Below are positions 17,033 through 26,957 of a stretch of 64,000 nucleotides of DNA, piece by piece. The stretch's first letter is position 1. Each line of letters begins with the position of its first letter. The stretch comes from Sulfurimonas lithotrophica. Lineage in GTDB: Bacteria; Campylobacterota; Campylobacteria; Campylobacterales; Sulfurimonadaceae. The stretch lies in assembly GCF_009258225.1 (NCBI RefSeq), contig NZ_CP043617.1, forward strand, positions 1,426,001 to 1,490,000. The letters run 5' to 3'. The position numbers and the translations under genes were made by a program. The notes beneath the pieces were generated by a model that was given only the letters and a program-made list of their open reading frames with translations, was not told where the DNA came from and did no database searches.

Positions 17033-17743
17033 TTATTTCTTTCTAGCTATTAAAAGTGTAGATATATCCATTGAAAAGCTTTTATTATAAAGCATCTCAA
17101 AACCTGCATCTTCGAGTTCTTTCATCATATTTGCTACGGTTGAGAAATCTTCTATAGAGTTAGGAAGATACTCATATGCTTCAAGATTTTTAGATATAAA
17201 ACCACCAACTTTCGGAAGTATTTTATTCATATAAAAATCTCTAATTCTACCAAGTAGCGACGGATTTTCATTTTTCATAAATTCCAATATAACTACAAGA
17301 CCGTCTTTTTTAAGTACACGATTAAACTCCTTAAGAGCTTCTTCTCTCTCAACAACATTTCTGATACCGTAAGTTATACTCAAAATATCTGCAGATTCAT
17401 CCTCTAAAGGAATCTCTGTAGCTTTAGCAATATGATAATTAAACTTAGGATATTTCTCACGTGCTACACCAACCATGCCTTTTGAAGGATCAACCCCTAT
17501 TATTTCTCCTACAGCAATACCGCTAACTTCAGCACGACTACGCCAGAACTCCATCATATCACCTGTTCCGCATGCTACATCGATTATCTTGTCAAGTGTG
17601 TCGTCACCTTTGAATTCATATGCTAAATCACATGCTTTTCTTCTCCAGCTTTTATCAACACCCATACTCATAACACGGTTTGCAGTATCATATGTAGGAG
17701 CTATATCATCAAACATAGAAACTATCTTTTGCTGTTTTTCCAT
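17033..17743 (-). CDS. ubiE: Demethylmenaquinone methyltransferase
   Basis: Last C-methylation step of menaquinone synthesis; in this phylum the quinone is a menaquinone. 236 aa. FDDIAPTYDTANRVMSMGVDKSWR (11-34) is the UbiE/MenG signature; the SAM site IDVACGTGDMMEF lies at 54-66 and ITYGIRNV is the second signature. A GAGGA ribosome site is present. It is 54 bases downstream of ribD's stop on the same strand and may be the last gene of the long operon or have its own promoter. Confidence 0.94.
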   Translation of the reverse strand: MEKQQKIVSMFDDIAPTYDTANRVMSMGVDKSWRRKACDLAYEFKGDDTLDKIIDVACGTGDMMEFWRSRAEVSGIAVGEIIGVDPSKGMVGVAREKYPKFNYHIAKATEIPLEDESADILSITYGIRNVVEREEALKEFNRVLKKDGLVVILEFMKNENPSLLGRIRDFYMNKILPKVGGFISKNLEAYEYLPNSIEDFSTVANMMKELEDAGFEMLYNKSFSMDISTLLIARKK

Positions 17744-17797
17744 ACGCTAACTTTCCTCTCTATTTCAGCCTTATCTATTCTTATTTCTGGCTATAAT

Positions 17798-18832
17798 TTA
17801 TCCTAAATTATGCTCATCAATAAGCTGTCGGCTACTTAACCACATAATTATATCTTTGTCATCTTGGAGTATATTTAAAATTTCAAATTCTTCTATATTT
17901 GTATTAAATACTTTACTTCCGCCTACTTTTGGAGCTATATAACAAAGGTATCTATCTACAATATCACGTGTAGCTTCAAACATATTAGCTCCACCTTCAA
18001 TCATAATATTTTTATATTTTTGTATAATATCTAAATTATCCGATATTATAACTTTCCTGCCCTCTACTTTAAAAAGCGGTATAGTTTTATCAAACTCACT
18101 TTTACGTGAATATATAAGTATATCCGGTGCTTTTCCATCTACTAATCTTGCATCCAAAGTCGGTCTGTCTATTCTTACACTCTCACCGCCGATTACAAGT
18201 AAGTCGCACTTATCTCTCATATCATGCACATTTTTACGCGATTCTTTTGAAGTAATTATACCGCCGTCGTAAGTACCGTTTAATCTTTGAGCCCATTTAA
18301 AAAATACAAATTTATCTTTAGACCATCTCTCAAAAGGATACAAAAGTTCCTTACACTTAGCTTCTAAAACACCGTTTTGTATTTCAATATCTGCATCCAA
18401 TAGTTTTTTGTTCCCACAGGCTGCTTCAGGATTTGTATCTAAAGCACCTACATATACTTTTTTTATACTAAGCAAACTTAACAAATCTGCACATGATGGT
18501 GTTTTGCCGATATGTGAACATGGTTCAAGCGTAGTATATACACTACAGTTTTTAAAAATACCATTATGATTTTGTATTAAATATTTGTGTATATCAGCTG
18601 AGTTTGTAAGTTTTAGTATAAATTCATCGTTCGTAAGTTTAAAATATGCGGATTTTAAAGCCTCAACTTCGGCATGCGGAAGTCCGGCTTTTTTATGAGC
18701 TTCAACACTTAATATTGCTCCACTCTCAGAAACTACACAGCATCCGACTGCCGGATTTGGATATGTAAGCCCTTGATATTTCCATGCTTCTTTTAAGGCG
18801 AGGTTCATAAAAAATTCAGAGTTTGCTACCAT
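17798..18832 (-). CDS. ribD: Bifunctional riboflavin deaminase/reductase
   Basis: Catalyses the deamination and side-chain reduction steps of riboflavin synthesis. The deaminase zinc site is His53 in LPHAEVEAL, Cys105 in LEPCSHIGKTP and Cys114. Between HAEVEAL and LEPC there is an insert of about 30 residues not seen in E. coli RibD. The reductase half (about 145-344) has KWAQRLNGTYD and IEGGANMFEATRD. 344 aa is within the usual range. Its start overlaps the end of rimP by seven bases. Confidence 0.93.
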   Translation of the reverse strand: MVANSEFFMNLALKEAWKYQGLTYPNPAVGCCVVSESGAILSVEAHKKAGLPHAEVEALKSAYFKLTNDEFILKLTNSADIHKYLIQNHNGIFKNCSVYTTLEPCSHIGKTPSCADLLSLLSIKKVYVGALDTNPEAACGNKKLLDADIEIQNGVLEAKCKELLYPFERWSKDKFVFFKWAQRLNGTYDGGIITSKESRKNVHDMRDKCDLLVIGGESVRIDRPTLDARLVDGKAPDILIYSRKSEFDKTIPLFKVEGRKVIISDNLDIIQKYKNIMIEGGANMFEATRDIVDRYLCYIAPKVGGSKVFNTNIEEFEILNILQDDKDIIMWLSSRQLIDEHNLG

Positions 18833-19275
18833 TCAAAGTATGTCTTACCTTTGGATATCTCACCAAAATCTACAACTTCTTCTTTGCCGTCTGCTAAAAC
18901 AGTAACTTTAGAGTCTTCAACTTTTAAAAGTTTGCCTTTTAACTTATCACGCGAAGCAAAACCTAACTGTACGTTTTCACCTATTGAGAGTTCATAATGG
19001 TGTAGGTTCTTTAGTTTTCTTTCGATTCCAGGACTTGACACTTCAAGTCTGTAATCTCCTGAAACAGGTGGTGTAACATCTAAAAGAGGAGAGATTAAAC
19101 GACTAAGTTCAGCACAACTGTCTAAACTTACAGGTTTTCTTTTTCCGTCTTCTATTTCGTTTGAGACTACAGAAATTCTATATATTGTCTCATCAAATTC
19201 ACTTACGGTTGATATATCATAAAGTTCCAAATCAAGAGACTTTACAAATGATTTTATATCGCTCTCAAGACTCAT
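18826..19275 (-). CDS. rimP: Ribosome maturation factor RimP
   Basis: Cytoplasmic factor for 30S subunit maturation, 149 aa from the ATG at 19275 (MSLESDIKSFVKSLDLELYD). An upstream ATG at 19314 would add 13 unlike residues inside rbfA; the internal start has AAGGAAAATAAAG ahead of it and fits the family. The core SVVSNEIEDGKRKPVSLDSCAELSR and YRLEVSSPGIERKL are RimP hallmarks. It overlaps the end of rbfA by 11 bases and ribD by seven, so the three are translationally linked. Confidence 0.93.
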   Translation of the reverse strand: MSLESDIKSFVKSLDLELYDISTVSEFDETIYRISVVSNEIEDGKRKPVSLDSCAELSRLISPLLDVTPPVSGDYRLEVSSPGIERKLKNLHHYELSIGENVQLGFASRDKLKGKLLKVEDSKVTVLADGKEEVVDFGEISKGKTYFEW

Positions 19276-19630
19276 CTTTATTTTCCTTAGATATTTTTTT
19301 AAACAGCTCATCAATAGTTTGAGCTTTTTTTAGATGCTCGTCAAATTCAAATTTTAACTTAGGTGAGCGAAACCAACCTTGGTCTTTCATACAGTAATCT
19401 TCTATAATAGGTCTAGCTTTTTTAAGCTGTTTTAACAGTATAGATTTTTCTTCTTCTGAAAAATAGCTAGGGTCTATATAAACCTTTGCATCGTCACGCC
19501 CTTTGGAACATCTAACCTCTATAACATCAAGTTCATGGAGTCTGTTGTCGTTTAACTGACTAAGAGCTTCTGGAATAAGCTCTTGTAAAATAGAGTCAGT
19601 TCTTTTTAGTTTTATTTGTGCGTCAGTCAC
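19265..19630 (-). CDS. rbfA: Ribosome-binding factor A
   Basis: Small KH-like protein (121 aa) needed for 16S 5'-end processing and cold adaptation. KRTDSILQELIPEALSQLND and LHELDVIEVRCSKGRDDAKVYIDPSYF follow the RbfA pattern; the end is Lys/Glu-rich. It lies ten bases after infB, the standard infB-rbfA-rimP order. Confidence 0.92.
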   Translation of the reverse strand: MTDAQIKLKRTDSILQELIPEALSQLNDNRLHELDVIEVRCSKGRDDAKVYIDPSYFSEEEKSILLKQLKKARPIIEDYCMKDQGWFRSPKLKFEFDEHLKKAQTIDELFKKISKENKDES

Positions 19631-19640
19631 TTAATAATCT

Positions 19641-22289
19641 TTATAGTTCAACTTTTTGTTCAACTTTTTTAAATGTTTCGATTACATCGCCTACTTGTAC
19701 ATCATCGTAACCTTTGATGCCAACACCACATTCGTAACCGTTTCCAACTTCTTCAACATCATCTTTGAAACGTTTAAGTGAAGTAAGTTCACCCTCAAAT
19801 ATAACAACACCCTCACGAATAACACGCACAAGTCCACCACGGATAAGTTTACCATCAACTACAGTACAACCTGCAATCATACCCTTAGGAGTTTTGAAAG
19901 TATCTTTAACATCAGCCTGACCGGTATTCTCTTCAGTAAATTTAAGATCCATCATACCTGTTAGCATATTAGTTACATCATCTAGCAACTGATAGATTAC
20001 AGAGTAATTTCTAATCTCGATTCCACGTTGTTTTGCTAAAGCTTTTACAGAACCTGTCGGGCGGATATTAAACCCTAGGAGTACACAGTTATCACTTGCA
20101 CTAGCAAGCTCAACGTCATTCTCTGTAATTCCACCTACACCCGTAGAGATAACTTCAACTTTTACCTCTTCGTTTCTTAAATCTGTAAGTGAAGATTTAA
20201 GAGCTTCAAGTGAACCGTGAACATCTGCTTTAAGTACGACTTTAAGCGTTTTAAGCCTACCTTCCGCAATCATAGCCGTCATGTCTTCTAACGTTGACTT
20301 AGTAGATTTACTTAACTCTTTATGTCTATCATACTCGTAACGTTTGTGAGCATATTCTTTTGCCTCTTTATCACTGCTAACTGCCATTAAAACTTCACCT
20401 GAAGGAGGAACAGTGTCAAGTCCGGCTACCTGAGCCGTGTGTGATGGACCTATAGATTTTATCTGTTTGCCGTTCTCATCTATAAGAGCTTTAACACGTC
20501 CGTATGAGCTACCACAAACGATGTTGTCACCAACTTTTAAAGTACCGTTTTGAACGATTACCGTAGCAACAGGTCCACGACCTTTTTCAAGTGATGCCTC
20601 AACAACTGCAGATTTTGCTGGTACTTTAGGATTTGCTTTAAGATCAAGTACCTCTGCCGTAATTAATATATTTTCCAGTAAGTCATCAAGTCCCATTCCT
20701 GTTTTTGCAGATAACGGAATAAACTCAACATCTCCACCCCAGTCAACCGAAGTCATACCGTGTTCAGCCATCTGACCTTTTACTAAATCGGGATTAGCAG
20801 TCTCTTTATCCATTTTGTTAAGTGCTACGATAACAGGTGCTCCTGAATCTTTAGCAATTTTGATAACCTCTTCTGTTTGAGGTTTTACACCATCATCTGC
20901 AGCAACAACTATAATAATAATATCCGTAACATCCGTACCGCGTTGACGCATAGCACCAAATGCCGCGTGACCCGGAGTATCTATAAACGTGATTGGCTCA
21001 CCGTGTTGTTCTACGGTATAAGCACCGATATGTTGTGTAATACCACCCGCTTCACCTTCAGTTACTTTAGCACTTCTAATAGCATCTAAAAGTGATGTCT
21101 TACCATGATCTACGTGACCCATTATCGTAATAACAGGCGGACGTTTAACTGCATTTGGATCTTCTTCAACATCGTGTGCCAAATCTTCTTCGTAATTGAA
21201 TTCGTCTTTTGGATCGATTATAGTTACTTCAACACCGAACTCATCAGATAATACTTCAATTTCATCACTTCCCAAGAAATCGTTTTTTGTCATCATCATA
21301 CCAAGGTCAAACAATACTTTGATAACATCTGACATTGGACGTTTTAATTTCTCGGCAAATTCATATACACGTATATCTTCGGGAATCTCAACATGAGTTA
21401 CAACCTCTTCAACTTGTTTTTCTTTTGTATATTTTTTACGTTTGTCACGAGATACTTTTCTTCCGCGACCTGCATTTTTACCTTTGTTGGAATTTCTACC
21501 TATCGGCTTTGGTTGCTTTGGTTTTCTTGGTTGTTCCGGCTCAAGAGGTGCACGCTCTGTTGCATTTAAATCAAGTAGTGTTACTTGATCATCCATATCC
21601 ATAGATACTTCAGCCATTGAACCACCGAATATATCTATTTTTGTACCTGTATCTTTTTTTGATACCGGTGTTTCTTTTTTAGTTTTTTTCTTAGATGCCA
21701 GTTCTTCTAAAACTTCTGCACTCATTTTTCCGTATGAAGATACTTTTGGTTGTTTTTGAGGAACATCAAAGTCATCGTTTGAACTGCTTGTAGAAGCTAC
21801 AGTTTTTTTCTTTTTAACAATTTTAAGACCGCCGATTTTTTTCTTTGGAACTTGCACAGTTTTAATTTTAGGTTCATCTTGATTTGATGATTCCTCTTTT
21901 TTTGAAGTTTTTGTTTCTTTAACTTCCGTATCTTTTTTTACTTCTTTTTCACTTTTAGTTTTTTCTTCTTTAGTGTTTTGTTCTTTTTTTGGTTCGTCTT
22001 TAGACTTCTCTTGTACCTTTGTTTCTTTTTTAGCTTCTTCTTTTGTTTCTTCTATCTCTTGTATTTTTTCTTCGGCTTTTTTAGCCTTAGCAGGTTTTTT
22101 TGCATCTTTTTTTGGTTCAGGAGTATCACCGTTCATTATATAATTCATGATTTTTTCAGCATCTTCCATACTAACTGTACTTTGAGCTGATTTTACAACA
22201 AGACCCATCTCGGTAGCTTTATTTATAACATCTTTTGAAGCTATACCCATCTCTGTCGCAACTTCGTGTACTCTAACTTTATCTATCAT
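19641..22289 (-). CDS. infB: Translation initiation factor IF-2
   Basis: GTPase that places fMet-tRNA on the 30S subunit. 882 aa. An IF2N module lies at 1-52, then a long Lys/Glu-rich linker (55-300), a second IF2N module (about 303-355), and the G domain with GHVDHGKT at 391-398, DTPGHAAF and NKMDKE. The C-terminal beta-barrel and tRNA-binding domains end at 882. ATG start with its ribosome site inside the ylxR-like gene, which it overlaps by 11 bases. Confidence 0.96.
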   Translation of the reverse strand: MIDKVRVHEVATEMGIASKDVINKATEMGLVVKSAQSTVSMEDAEKIMNYIMNGDTPEPKKDAKKPAKAKKAEEKIQEIEETKEEAKKETKVQEKSKDEPKKEQNTKEEKTKSEKEVKKDTEVKETKTSKKEESSNQDEPKIKTVQVPKKKIGGLKIVKKKKTVASTSSSNDDFDVPQKQPKVSSYGKMSAEVLEELASKKKTKKETPVSKKDTGTKIDIFGGSMAEVSMDMDDQVTLLDLNATERAPLEPEQPRKPKQPKPIGRNSNKGKNAGRGRKVSRDKRKKYTKEKQVEEVVTHVEIPEDIRVYEFAEKLKRPMSDVIKVLFDLGMMMTKNDFLGSDEIEVLSDEFGVEVTIIDPKDEFNYEEDLAHDVEEDPNAVKRPPVITIMGHVDHGKTSLLDAIRSAKVTEGEAGGITQHIGAYTVEQHGEPITFIDTPGHAAFGAMRQRGTDVTDIIIIVVAADDGVKPQTEEVIKIAKDSGAPVIVALNKMDKETANPDLVKGQMAEHGMTSVDWGGDVEFIPLSAKTGMGLDDLLENILITAEVLDLKANPKVPAKSAVVEASLEKGRGPVATVIVQNGTLKVGDNIVCGSSYGRVKALIDENGKQIKSIGPSHTAQVAGLDTVPPSGEVLMAVSSDKEAKEYAHKRYEYDRHKELSKSTKSTLEDMTAMIAEGRLKTLKVVLKADVHGSLEALKSSLTDLRNEEVKVEVISTGVGGITENDVELASASDNCVLLGFNIRPTGSVKALAKQRGIEIRNYSVIYQLLDDVTNMLTGMMDLKFTEENTGQADVKDTFKTPKGMIAGCTVVDGKLIRGGLVRVIREGVVIFEGELTSLKRFKDDVEEVGNGYECGVGIKGYDDVQVGDVIETFKKVEQKVEL

Positions 22290-22536
22290 CAGTGATGATC
22301 TCCTTTAGTTTATTCATTAATTTTTCTTTATCGCCACTTTTGCATTGACGCATTAGCGAACGCAACAACTTTTTTTCATCTTTTAAACAGTCATTGCACA
22401 AATAAAACGTTCTACCAGAGCCATTAAAAATCTCTATATTTCCATCTATACATCTTAGTCTGAGCATATTTTGTTGGAAGTCCCTCTCCCTACAAGATAT
22501 ACACATTCTGCTTGCTTGGTAAAAATTTTTCGCCAT
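22279..22536 (-). CDS. YlxR-family RNA-binding protein
   Basis: An 85-aa basic protein with [19 protein letters not shown] at 11-29, the YlxR/DUF448 signature, and [20 protein letters not shown]. YlxR proteins are encoded just before infB in many bacteria; their exact role is not settled, and tRNA or RNase P binding has been suggested. It overlaps infB by 11 bases. Confidence 0.87.
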   Translation of the reverse strand: MAKNFYQASRMCISCRERDFQQNMLRLRCIDGNIEIFNGSGRTFYLCNDCLKDEKKLLRSLMRQCKSGDKEKLMNKLKEIITDDR

Positions 22537-22565
22537 TATATCTAAATCTTACTTTTTTTAATAGC

Positions 22566-23447
22566 TTATCGCTCTATAATTAGACCATTATTATCAAAAT
22601 CTAGTGTTTTGACGCTAAATTCAGGAAATTTCTGCTTTAATTTATTAGAAATCATAGCTGCATCTTCATCATATACCATATTAAAAAACGTAGATCCGCT
22701 TCCGCTTAAGGTACTCATAAGAGCTCCACTCTCATATGCAACTTTCTGAACTGCAAAAAGTTCAGGTAGCATCTTCATTCTGGCTTTTTGATGAAATCTG
22801 TCATGAGATGCAAGACGAAGCATCTCCCAGTCTTCATTAAAAAACGAAGCAACACTTAGTGCCGTATGAGACAAGTTATAAACAGCATTGTCCTTTGAGT
22901 ATGATTTTGGCAAAACCGTACGTGAACGTGAAGTGTTCATCTGTTTATTTGGAATAATCACTACGGCTTTTATATAATCGGGAAGATGTTTTTTTTGAGA
23001 GAAAACTTTATTTTTCTCTACCGTAGCGGCATTAAACCCACCCATAACCGCAGGCGTGATGTTATCCGGATGATTCTCATACACAAGTGCATGGTTTAAG
23101 ATGCGTCTTTTACTTACTCTGATGCCTGCCGCTTCATGTGCAGATGCTACAGCGGAAACTATAACCGCAGATGAACTTCCAAGACCCCTTGACATAGGTA
23201 TTTGATTGTAAAATGTAAATTTAAAATTTTGTTTTTTCTTTGTTAGACGAGTGTAATGCTCGTTAAATATACCGATAAAAAGGTTGTTTCCTTTTAGCCT
23301 TGGGTTATTTTCACCCTCGCCTTTTATAGATACGCTAAAAAATTTCGACGGATGAAATTCAACTTTATTTCTTAAATCGACTGCTAGTCCCAGTGAGTCA
23401 AAACCCGGTCCTAGATTTGCACTTGTAGCCGGTACGCTAATTTCCAA
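22566..23447 (-). CDS. thrB: Homoserine kinase
   Basis: GHMP-family kinase phosphorylating homoserine for threonine synthesis. 293 aa. [17 protein letters not shown] (7-23) is the N-terminal motif, [14 protein letters not shown] (84-97) the ATP loop, and [14 protein letters not shown] the C-terminal motif. Eight bases after tsaB and 29 bases before ylxR. Confidence 0.94.
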   Translation of the reverse strand: MEISVPATSANLGPGFDSLGLAVDLRNKVEFHPSKFFSVSIKGEGENNPRLKGNNLFIGIFNEHYTRLTKKKQNFKFTFYNQIPMSRGLGSSSAVIVSAVASAHEAAGIRVSKRRILNHALVYENHPDNITPAVMGGFNAATVEKNKVFSQKKHLPDYIKAVVIIPNKQMNTSRSRTVLPKSYSKDNAVYNLSHTALSVASFFNEDWEMLRLASHDRFHQKARMKMLPELFAVQKVAYESGALMSTLSGSGSTFFNMVYDEDAAMISNKLKQKFPEFSVKTLDFDNNGLIIER

Positions 23448-23455
23448 TTTGTTTC

Positions 23456-23917
23456 CTAACCAACTGCTCCTATTGCATATAAGGGCGTTGTGTTTTCATC
23501 GAACTCATCATACTCAAGCACATCTTTTAGCTCAAATTTGCTCACGGGTGCTTTTTCTAGCTTATGAGTTTCTATTTTAGTAGAGATTTTAACAAAAAAT
23601 AGCTTTCCTATCGCTTTTATAGGTTGATTTTTATTAAAATAAAACGCATCTGTTGCAAAAAGTGGGATATTTTTTAAAATCGAGAGTGATTTTAAAAATA
23701 TATAGGTAATTTTAATAGCCATAAAGCTTCCCGGACCTTTGGCATAAAACAGTTTTTTTACATCATATTTTTTTAAAATATCTTCAAAAATTTTTGGTAA
23801 AACCTCTGATGATTTCTCGCCCGTCGATATAGTCTCTATAAGTTTTTTATCCTCATAAATCCCGATTAAAATCGGAGATGAGAGAGTCACACAAACTACA
23901 TCTACACTTTTAAGCAT
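23456..23917 (-). CDS. tsaB: TsaB-like protein (tRNA t6A synthesis)
   Basis: Partner of TsaD in making threonylcarbamoyladenosine at position 37 of ANN-decoding tRNAs. Only 153 aa, against about 230 in E. coli, so the second half of the ASKHA fold is reduced. The diagnostic part is [22 protein letters not shown] (59-80), matching the GPGSFTGLRIG-type motif with Met-Ala in place of Thr-Gly. The start overlaps the end of lpxC by eight bases. Small TsaB proteins appear normal for this phylum, but the degree of reduction lowers certainty. Confidence 0.75.
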   Translation of the reverse strand: MLKSVDVVCVTLSSPILIGIYEDKKLIETISTGEKSSEVLPKIFEDILKKYDVKKLFYAKGPGSFMAIKITYIFLKSLSILKNIPLFATDAFYFNKNQPIKAIGKLFFVKISTKIETHKLEKAPVSKFELKDVLEYDEFDENTTPLYAIGAVG

Positions 23918-24794
23918 ATGCTTTTTCTAACTCTTTTGTTTTCTCGCCCACAAGCTCTATAACTTCGTAGTTCTCTTCAGACTTTAATAGTTCAACCGTT
24001 AGTTTATGGTTTAAGTCATGGCTTCCTGCCATAGCTTCATAATTGCCTATGAAGTTCATCCCAATAAGGCTCATATCACCTATAGCATCTAGTATTTTAT
24101 GTCTTACAAACTCATCTGAATATCTTAAACCCTCAGGGTTTAAAACTTTTTTATCATCAAGAACTACTGCATTTTCAAGCGAGCCGCCTAGTGCTAAACC
24201 TTTTGAGCGGAGATATTGAACCTCTTGAACAAAACCGAAAGTTCTAGCACGTGAAATCTCATCTTTATAGGCCTGTTTCGTAAACTTTAAAGAATAATCT
24301 TGTTGTTTTATTATCGGATGCGGGAACTTGATGGTAAAGTCATAGTTCAAATCAGGTGAGGGAGAAAGTTTGACATACTTTTCACCCTCTTGAACGACTA
24401 CTTCTTTTTTAATACGCATTACCTTTTTAGGCTCGCTTAATTCGTGTCTTCCAGCTTCATCCAAAAGCATACAAAAACTTGCACTGCTTCCATCCATTAC
24501 AGGTACTTCATCTGCATCCACTATAACTTTTAAATTATCTATTCCGTAAGCATATACGGCAGATAATAGATGCTCAATCGTAGAGATAACATTACCGTCT
24601 TTTCCTATAACCGTCGCCATTTTTGTATCGACGACATTTTCTGGAGTAAGCGGTATAGCTACATCCACATCATTTCGGTAAAAAACGATACCGCTGTTAG
24701 CTTCAAGAGGTTCAAGTTTTAACTTAACAGGTGAGCCTTTATGAAGTCCTATACCGACTAGTTCAACACTTTTTTTTATTGTGCTTTGATACAT
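23910..24794 (-). CDS. lpxC: UDP-3-O-acyl-N-acetylglucosamine deacetylase
   Basis: Committed zinc-dependent step of lipid A synthesis. 294 aa. Zinc ligands by family position are His75 in STIEHLLSA, His232 and Asp236 in RHKILDAIGD; SRARTFGF and the late NHKLTVELL complete the pattern. Its ATG overlaps the TAA of a 27-codon open frame (TAATG), which in turn carries the lpxC ribosome site AAAGGAG. It is part of the long minus-strand run with the M23 peptidase and tsaB. Confidence 0.95.
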   Translation of the reverse strand: MYQSTIKKSVELVGIGLHKGSPVKLKLEPLEANSGIVFYRNDVDVAIPLTPENVVDTKMATVIGKDGNVISTIEHLLSAVYAYGIDNLKVIVDADEVPVMDGSSASFCMLLDEAGRHELSEPKKVMRIKKEVVVQEGEKYVKLSPSPDLNYDFTIKFPHPIIKQQDYSLKFTKQAYKDEISRARTFGFVQEVQYLRSKGLALGGSLENAVVLDDKKVLNPEGLRYSDEFVRHKILDAIGDMSLIGMNFIGNYEAMAGSHDLNHKLTVELLKSEENYEVIELVGEKTKELEKAYA

Positions 24795-24877
24795 TATTTA
24801 TCTCCTTTTACAAAGAAGTGAATTCTTTGCAAAATTCCTATCACTAAAGCTACGCCTATAGGCGAGAAATTTTTCAT
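24794..24877 (-). CDS. Possible 27-aa leader peptide coupled to lpxC
   Basis: An ATG at 24877, nine bases after the M23 peptidase stop, opens a 27-codon frame beginning MKNFSPIGVALVIG and ending in TAA that overlaps the lpxC ATG. The peptide is hydrophobic in the middle. The same FSPxGVALV frame precedes the cation transporter gene at about 9500, where it also ends across the next start codon. It may be translated for coupling, or be a non-coding repeat that happens to be open. Confidence 0.4.
   Translation of the reverse strand: MKNFSPIGVALVIGILQRIHFFVKGDK
24826..24877 (-). repeat. Dispersed repeat, copy upstream of lpxC
   Basis: Minus-strand TTTCTCGCCTATAGGCG followed by TAGCTTTAGTGA, about 90% identical over the shared 30 bases to the element at 9490-9533 and likewise just ahead of a start codon. 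The CGCC/GGCG stem is conserved and the four loop bases differ. Confidence 0.6.
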
Positions 24878-24886
24878 ATTATAACC

Positions 24887-26257
24887 TTACTTTCCATCAA
24901 TAATATTTTTAGCATTGTTTATAACATCCGTAATATTTAGTTTTATCCAAGCAGTATCCATCCACTCTGCAGGACGAACTTCTATACCTTGAACAAGTAC
25001 TCCAAAATGCAAGTGGTCACCCATAGCATAACCACTTTTACCGGTTCTGGATATAGAATCATCGGAATTTACAAAATCTCCACTATTTACATTCACGCTT
25101 GAACAGTGACCATATAAAGTATATAAACCTAAACCGTGGTGTATTATAGGCATATTACCATATAATCCGTTAAAATCAGAATATACTACGTCTCCGCTAT
25201 TTTGCGGTTTAATCTCTGCCATTGCATTTGAAGCAAGGTCTAATCCTAAATGGTAAGATTCACTAATGTAATTTCCATTATAAAGATACTTTCTATGATC
25301 TCCGAATGTTGCTACGACTTGTGCATTTTTAAGCGGGTACATTTTTTTAATATTAAACTGTGTGATTTTTTCTTTTGAAACTTTTGAAGTTATATTATGA
25401 ATCAGTTCTTCATTTTTGGCACGTATATCTTCATTTATAACTTTAAATTGTTCAAGTGGATTGTCTATTCCCTGAGTTTCTAAAAACTCATCTGCAAGTT
25501 CAGCAATTTTTCCATGCAAAAATTTATCGCTTATTCTTATTCGCGATATTCTATAGTTTTTATTTTTTAGATAAAGTGGTATATAACTCTTAGCACTGTT
25601 TCCTGCATAATCTTTTGCAACTATAGTAGCTTTAAAATTTGATTTTGTTACGGGCCATGCCAATAAAGAAATGTAGTATCCCTCTTTATAAAAAGGTTGT
25701 GCTATAAATTTTTTATCAAAACTGGTTTGAATGTACATATCTTTTAAGTTTTCATCTTCTGCTTTAAAGATAACGATAGCCGAACCACCTTTTGTTATTT
25801 TATAAGAGTGTGCGACAGTAACAACAGAAGGTCTTTTTTTATCTATTTTTAAATCAAATTCTTTAACAATCGTATTTCCGTTTAAAAAATTCCATTTACT
25901 GCTATCACTGGCTTCAATAATTAGAGTAACGCTTTTATCTTTCATAGCATATGCACTACGAGGAGGTTCGACTTTTATATCTATTTTACTTTGAAGTGAA
26001 AGAGGTTGTTCTGAATAAAGAATTTTTTTTGAAGAAGAAGTTTTTAAAACAACTTTATATGATTTTATACCGCTCGAATCCTCAATATTTAACTCCAGCG
26101 GTTTTTTTAAATTCCAATATCCGTTTGTATTTAGAGTAATATTTGGCATATCTCTCTCAAACATTTTTGAGTTATACAGATATACACCTCCACCTATAAT
26201 CAATGCAAATAAAATAAGTACGCCTATAGATGAACCGTTGTTATTTCTTCTTCTCAA
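24887..26257 (-). CDS. Membrane-anchored M23 metallopeptidase
   Basis: Periplasmic peptidoglycan endopeptidase, 456 aa. A basic N-terminus is followed by one membrane segment (11-28), beta-rich periplasmic domains (35-235), and a helical linker. The catalytic LytM/M23 domain (about 310-435) shows His336 and Asp340 in YHLGLDLAS, His384 in YGHCSSV, and DHLHFG at 414-418. All zinc ligands are present, so it should be active. Relatives in this phylum shape the cell by trimming crosslinks. It is three bases after the preceding gene's stop. Confidence 0.88.
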   Translation of the reverse strand: MRRRNNNGSSIGVLILFALIIGGGVYLYNSKMFERDMPNITLNTNGYWNLKKPLELNIEDSSGIKSYKVVLKTSSSKKILYSEQPLSLQSKIDIKVEPPRSAYAMKDKSVTLIIEASDSSKWNFLNGNTIVKEFDLKIDKKRPSVVTVAHSYKITKGGSAIVIFKAEDENLKDMYIQTSFDKKFIAQPFYKEGYYISLLAWPVTKSNFKATIVAKDYAGNSAKSYIPLYLKNKNYRISRIRISDKFLHGKIAELADEFLETQGIDNPLEQFKVINEDIRAKNEELIHNITSKVSKEKITQFNIKKMYPLKNAQVVATFGDHRKYLYNGNYISESYHLGLDLASNAMAEIKPQNSGDVVYSDFNGLYGNMPIIHHGLGLYTLYGHCSSVNVNSGDFVNSDDSISRTGKSGYAMGDHLHFGVLVQGIEVRPAEWMDTAWIKLNITDVINNAKNIIDGK

Positions 26258-26259
26258 AT

Positions 26260-26925
26260 TTATTCTCCTTCTCTTATTATCTCTTTATTTTCGTACTTTA
26301 CTATGACTGTTTTAACACTTGGTAAAGATAGAGCATCTTTTAGTATAAATTTTGCATCTTTTATAGATGCTCCGCTACTCTTTAAGTCTTCATCATCTAA
26401 ATTAAACAAAGCTGTTTTTGCTTCATCTATCAGTAGCATTTTACTAAATAATGTAGCTTTTAACCTCAAAGCCGCCAAAGAGATGTGGTTTAGTATGTTT
26501 TCATTACAGCTATCAACTTCTGCTCCTGCTTCAAGAAACTTTTTTGCATTCTCAAATACGCCTGCATCCACGTCTTTTAAAAAGCCTTGTGTTTTGGAAA
26601 TAAGTGCTGCGTACAAAGATGTAGCCGTTTTAGAGTTTAACTTAATGTTATTTTTGTTAAAAAAGACAAATATATCTTCACATTTTTTGACTTTTATTTC
26701 TAAGTCTGCCGAAGAGGGATAAGAGTTTTTTAACTTATCCATCCACGGTAAAAAATATAAATTTTTTCCAAAATCAACATGAGTAGAGTATAAAGATACT
26801 TTTTTATGAAGCGTTAAAATGAATGAGTACAATGCATTTGCCGATGCGACTTGACTATCGGTCGCATCGCTTGGCAAAGTTATGACAATATGCTTGGCAC
26901 CATTAATATCATCTATATTTAACAA
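26260..26925 (-). CDS. Degenerate DHH-family phosphoesterase-like protein
   Basis: 221 aa, not catalytic by appearance. The start, AKHIVITLPSDATDSQVASANALYSFILTLHKKVSLYS, lines up with the first strand and helix of NrnA-type DHH proteins, where DPDGDALGS-like metal ligands are expected but absent. The middle, including the DHH motif, is missing. The second half, SLYAALISKTQGF (about 106-118) then AKKFLEAGAEVDSC and LRLKATLF, follows the NrnA order LYAGLISDTGRF and so on. It lies between flhB and the M23 gene in an operon-like run. Role unknown. Confidence 0.5.
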   Translation of the reverse strand: MLNIDDINGAKHIVITLPSDATDSQVASANALYSFILTLHKKVSLYSTHVDFGKNLYFLPWMDKLKNSYPSSADLEIKVKKCEDIFVFFNKNNIKLNSKTATSLYAALISKTQGFLKDVDAGVFENAKKFLEAGAEVDSCNENILNHISLAALRLKATLFSKMLLIDEAKTALFNLDDEDLKSSGASIKDAKFILKDALSLPSVKTVIVKYENKEIIREGE

Positions 26926-26957
26926 AAAAACTCTTCTCTAATATTTTTGCAATTATA

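Noticed and set aside
18545-18660. Insert of about 30 residues in the RibD deaminase domain
   Set aside because: The zinc-site motifs on both sides are intact and the insert resembles what I recall of RibD in this phylum, so it is not a disruption.
19700-22200. Lys/Glu-rich linker of IF-2 as a separate gene or repeat
   Set aside because: It is a continuous reading frame between two IF2N modules, as in many long IF-2 proteins.
24826-24880. CGCC/GGCG hairpin before lpxC as a terminator for the M23 gene
   Set aside because: The stem is short, there is no U-run, and the same element occurs before the cation transporter, where a terminator would make no sense.
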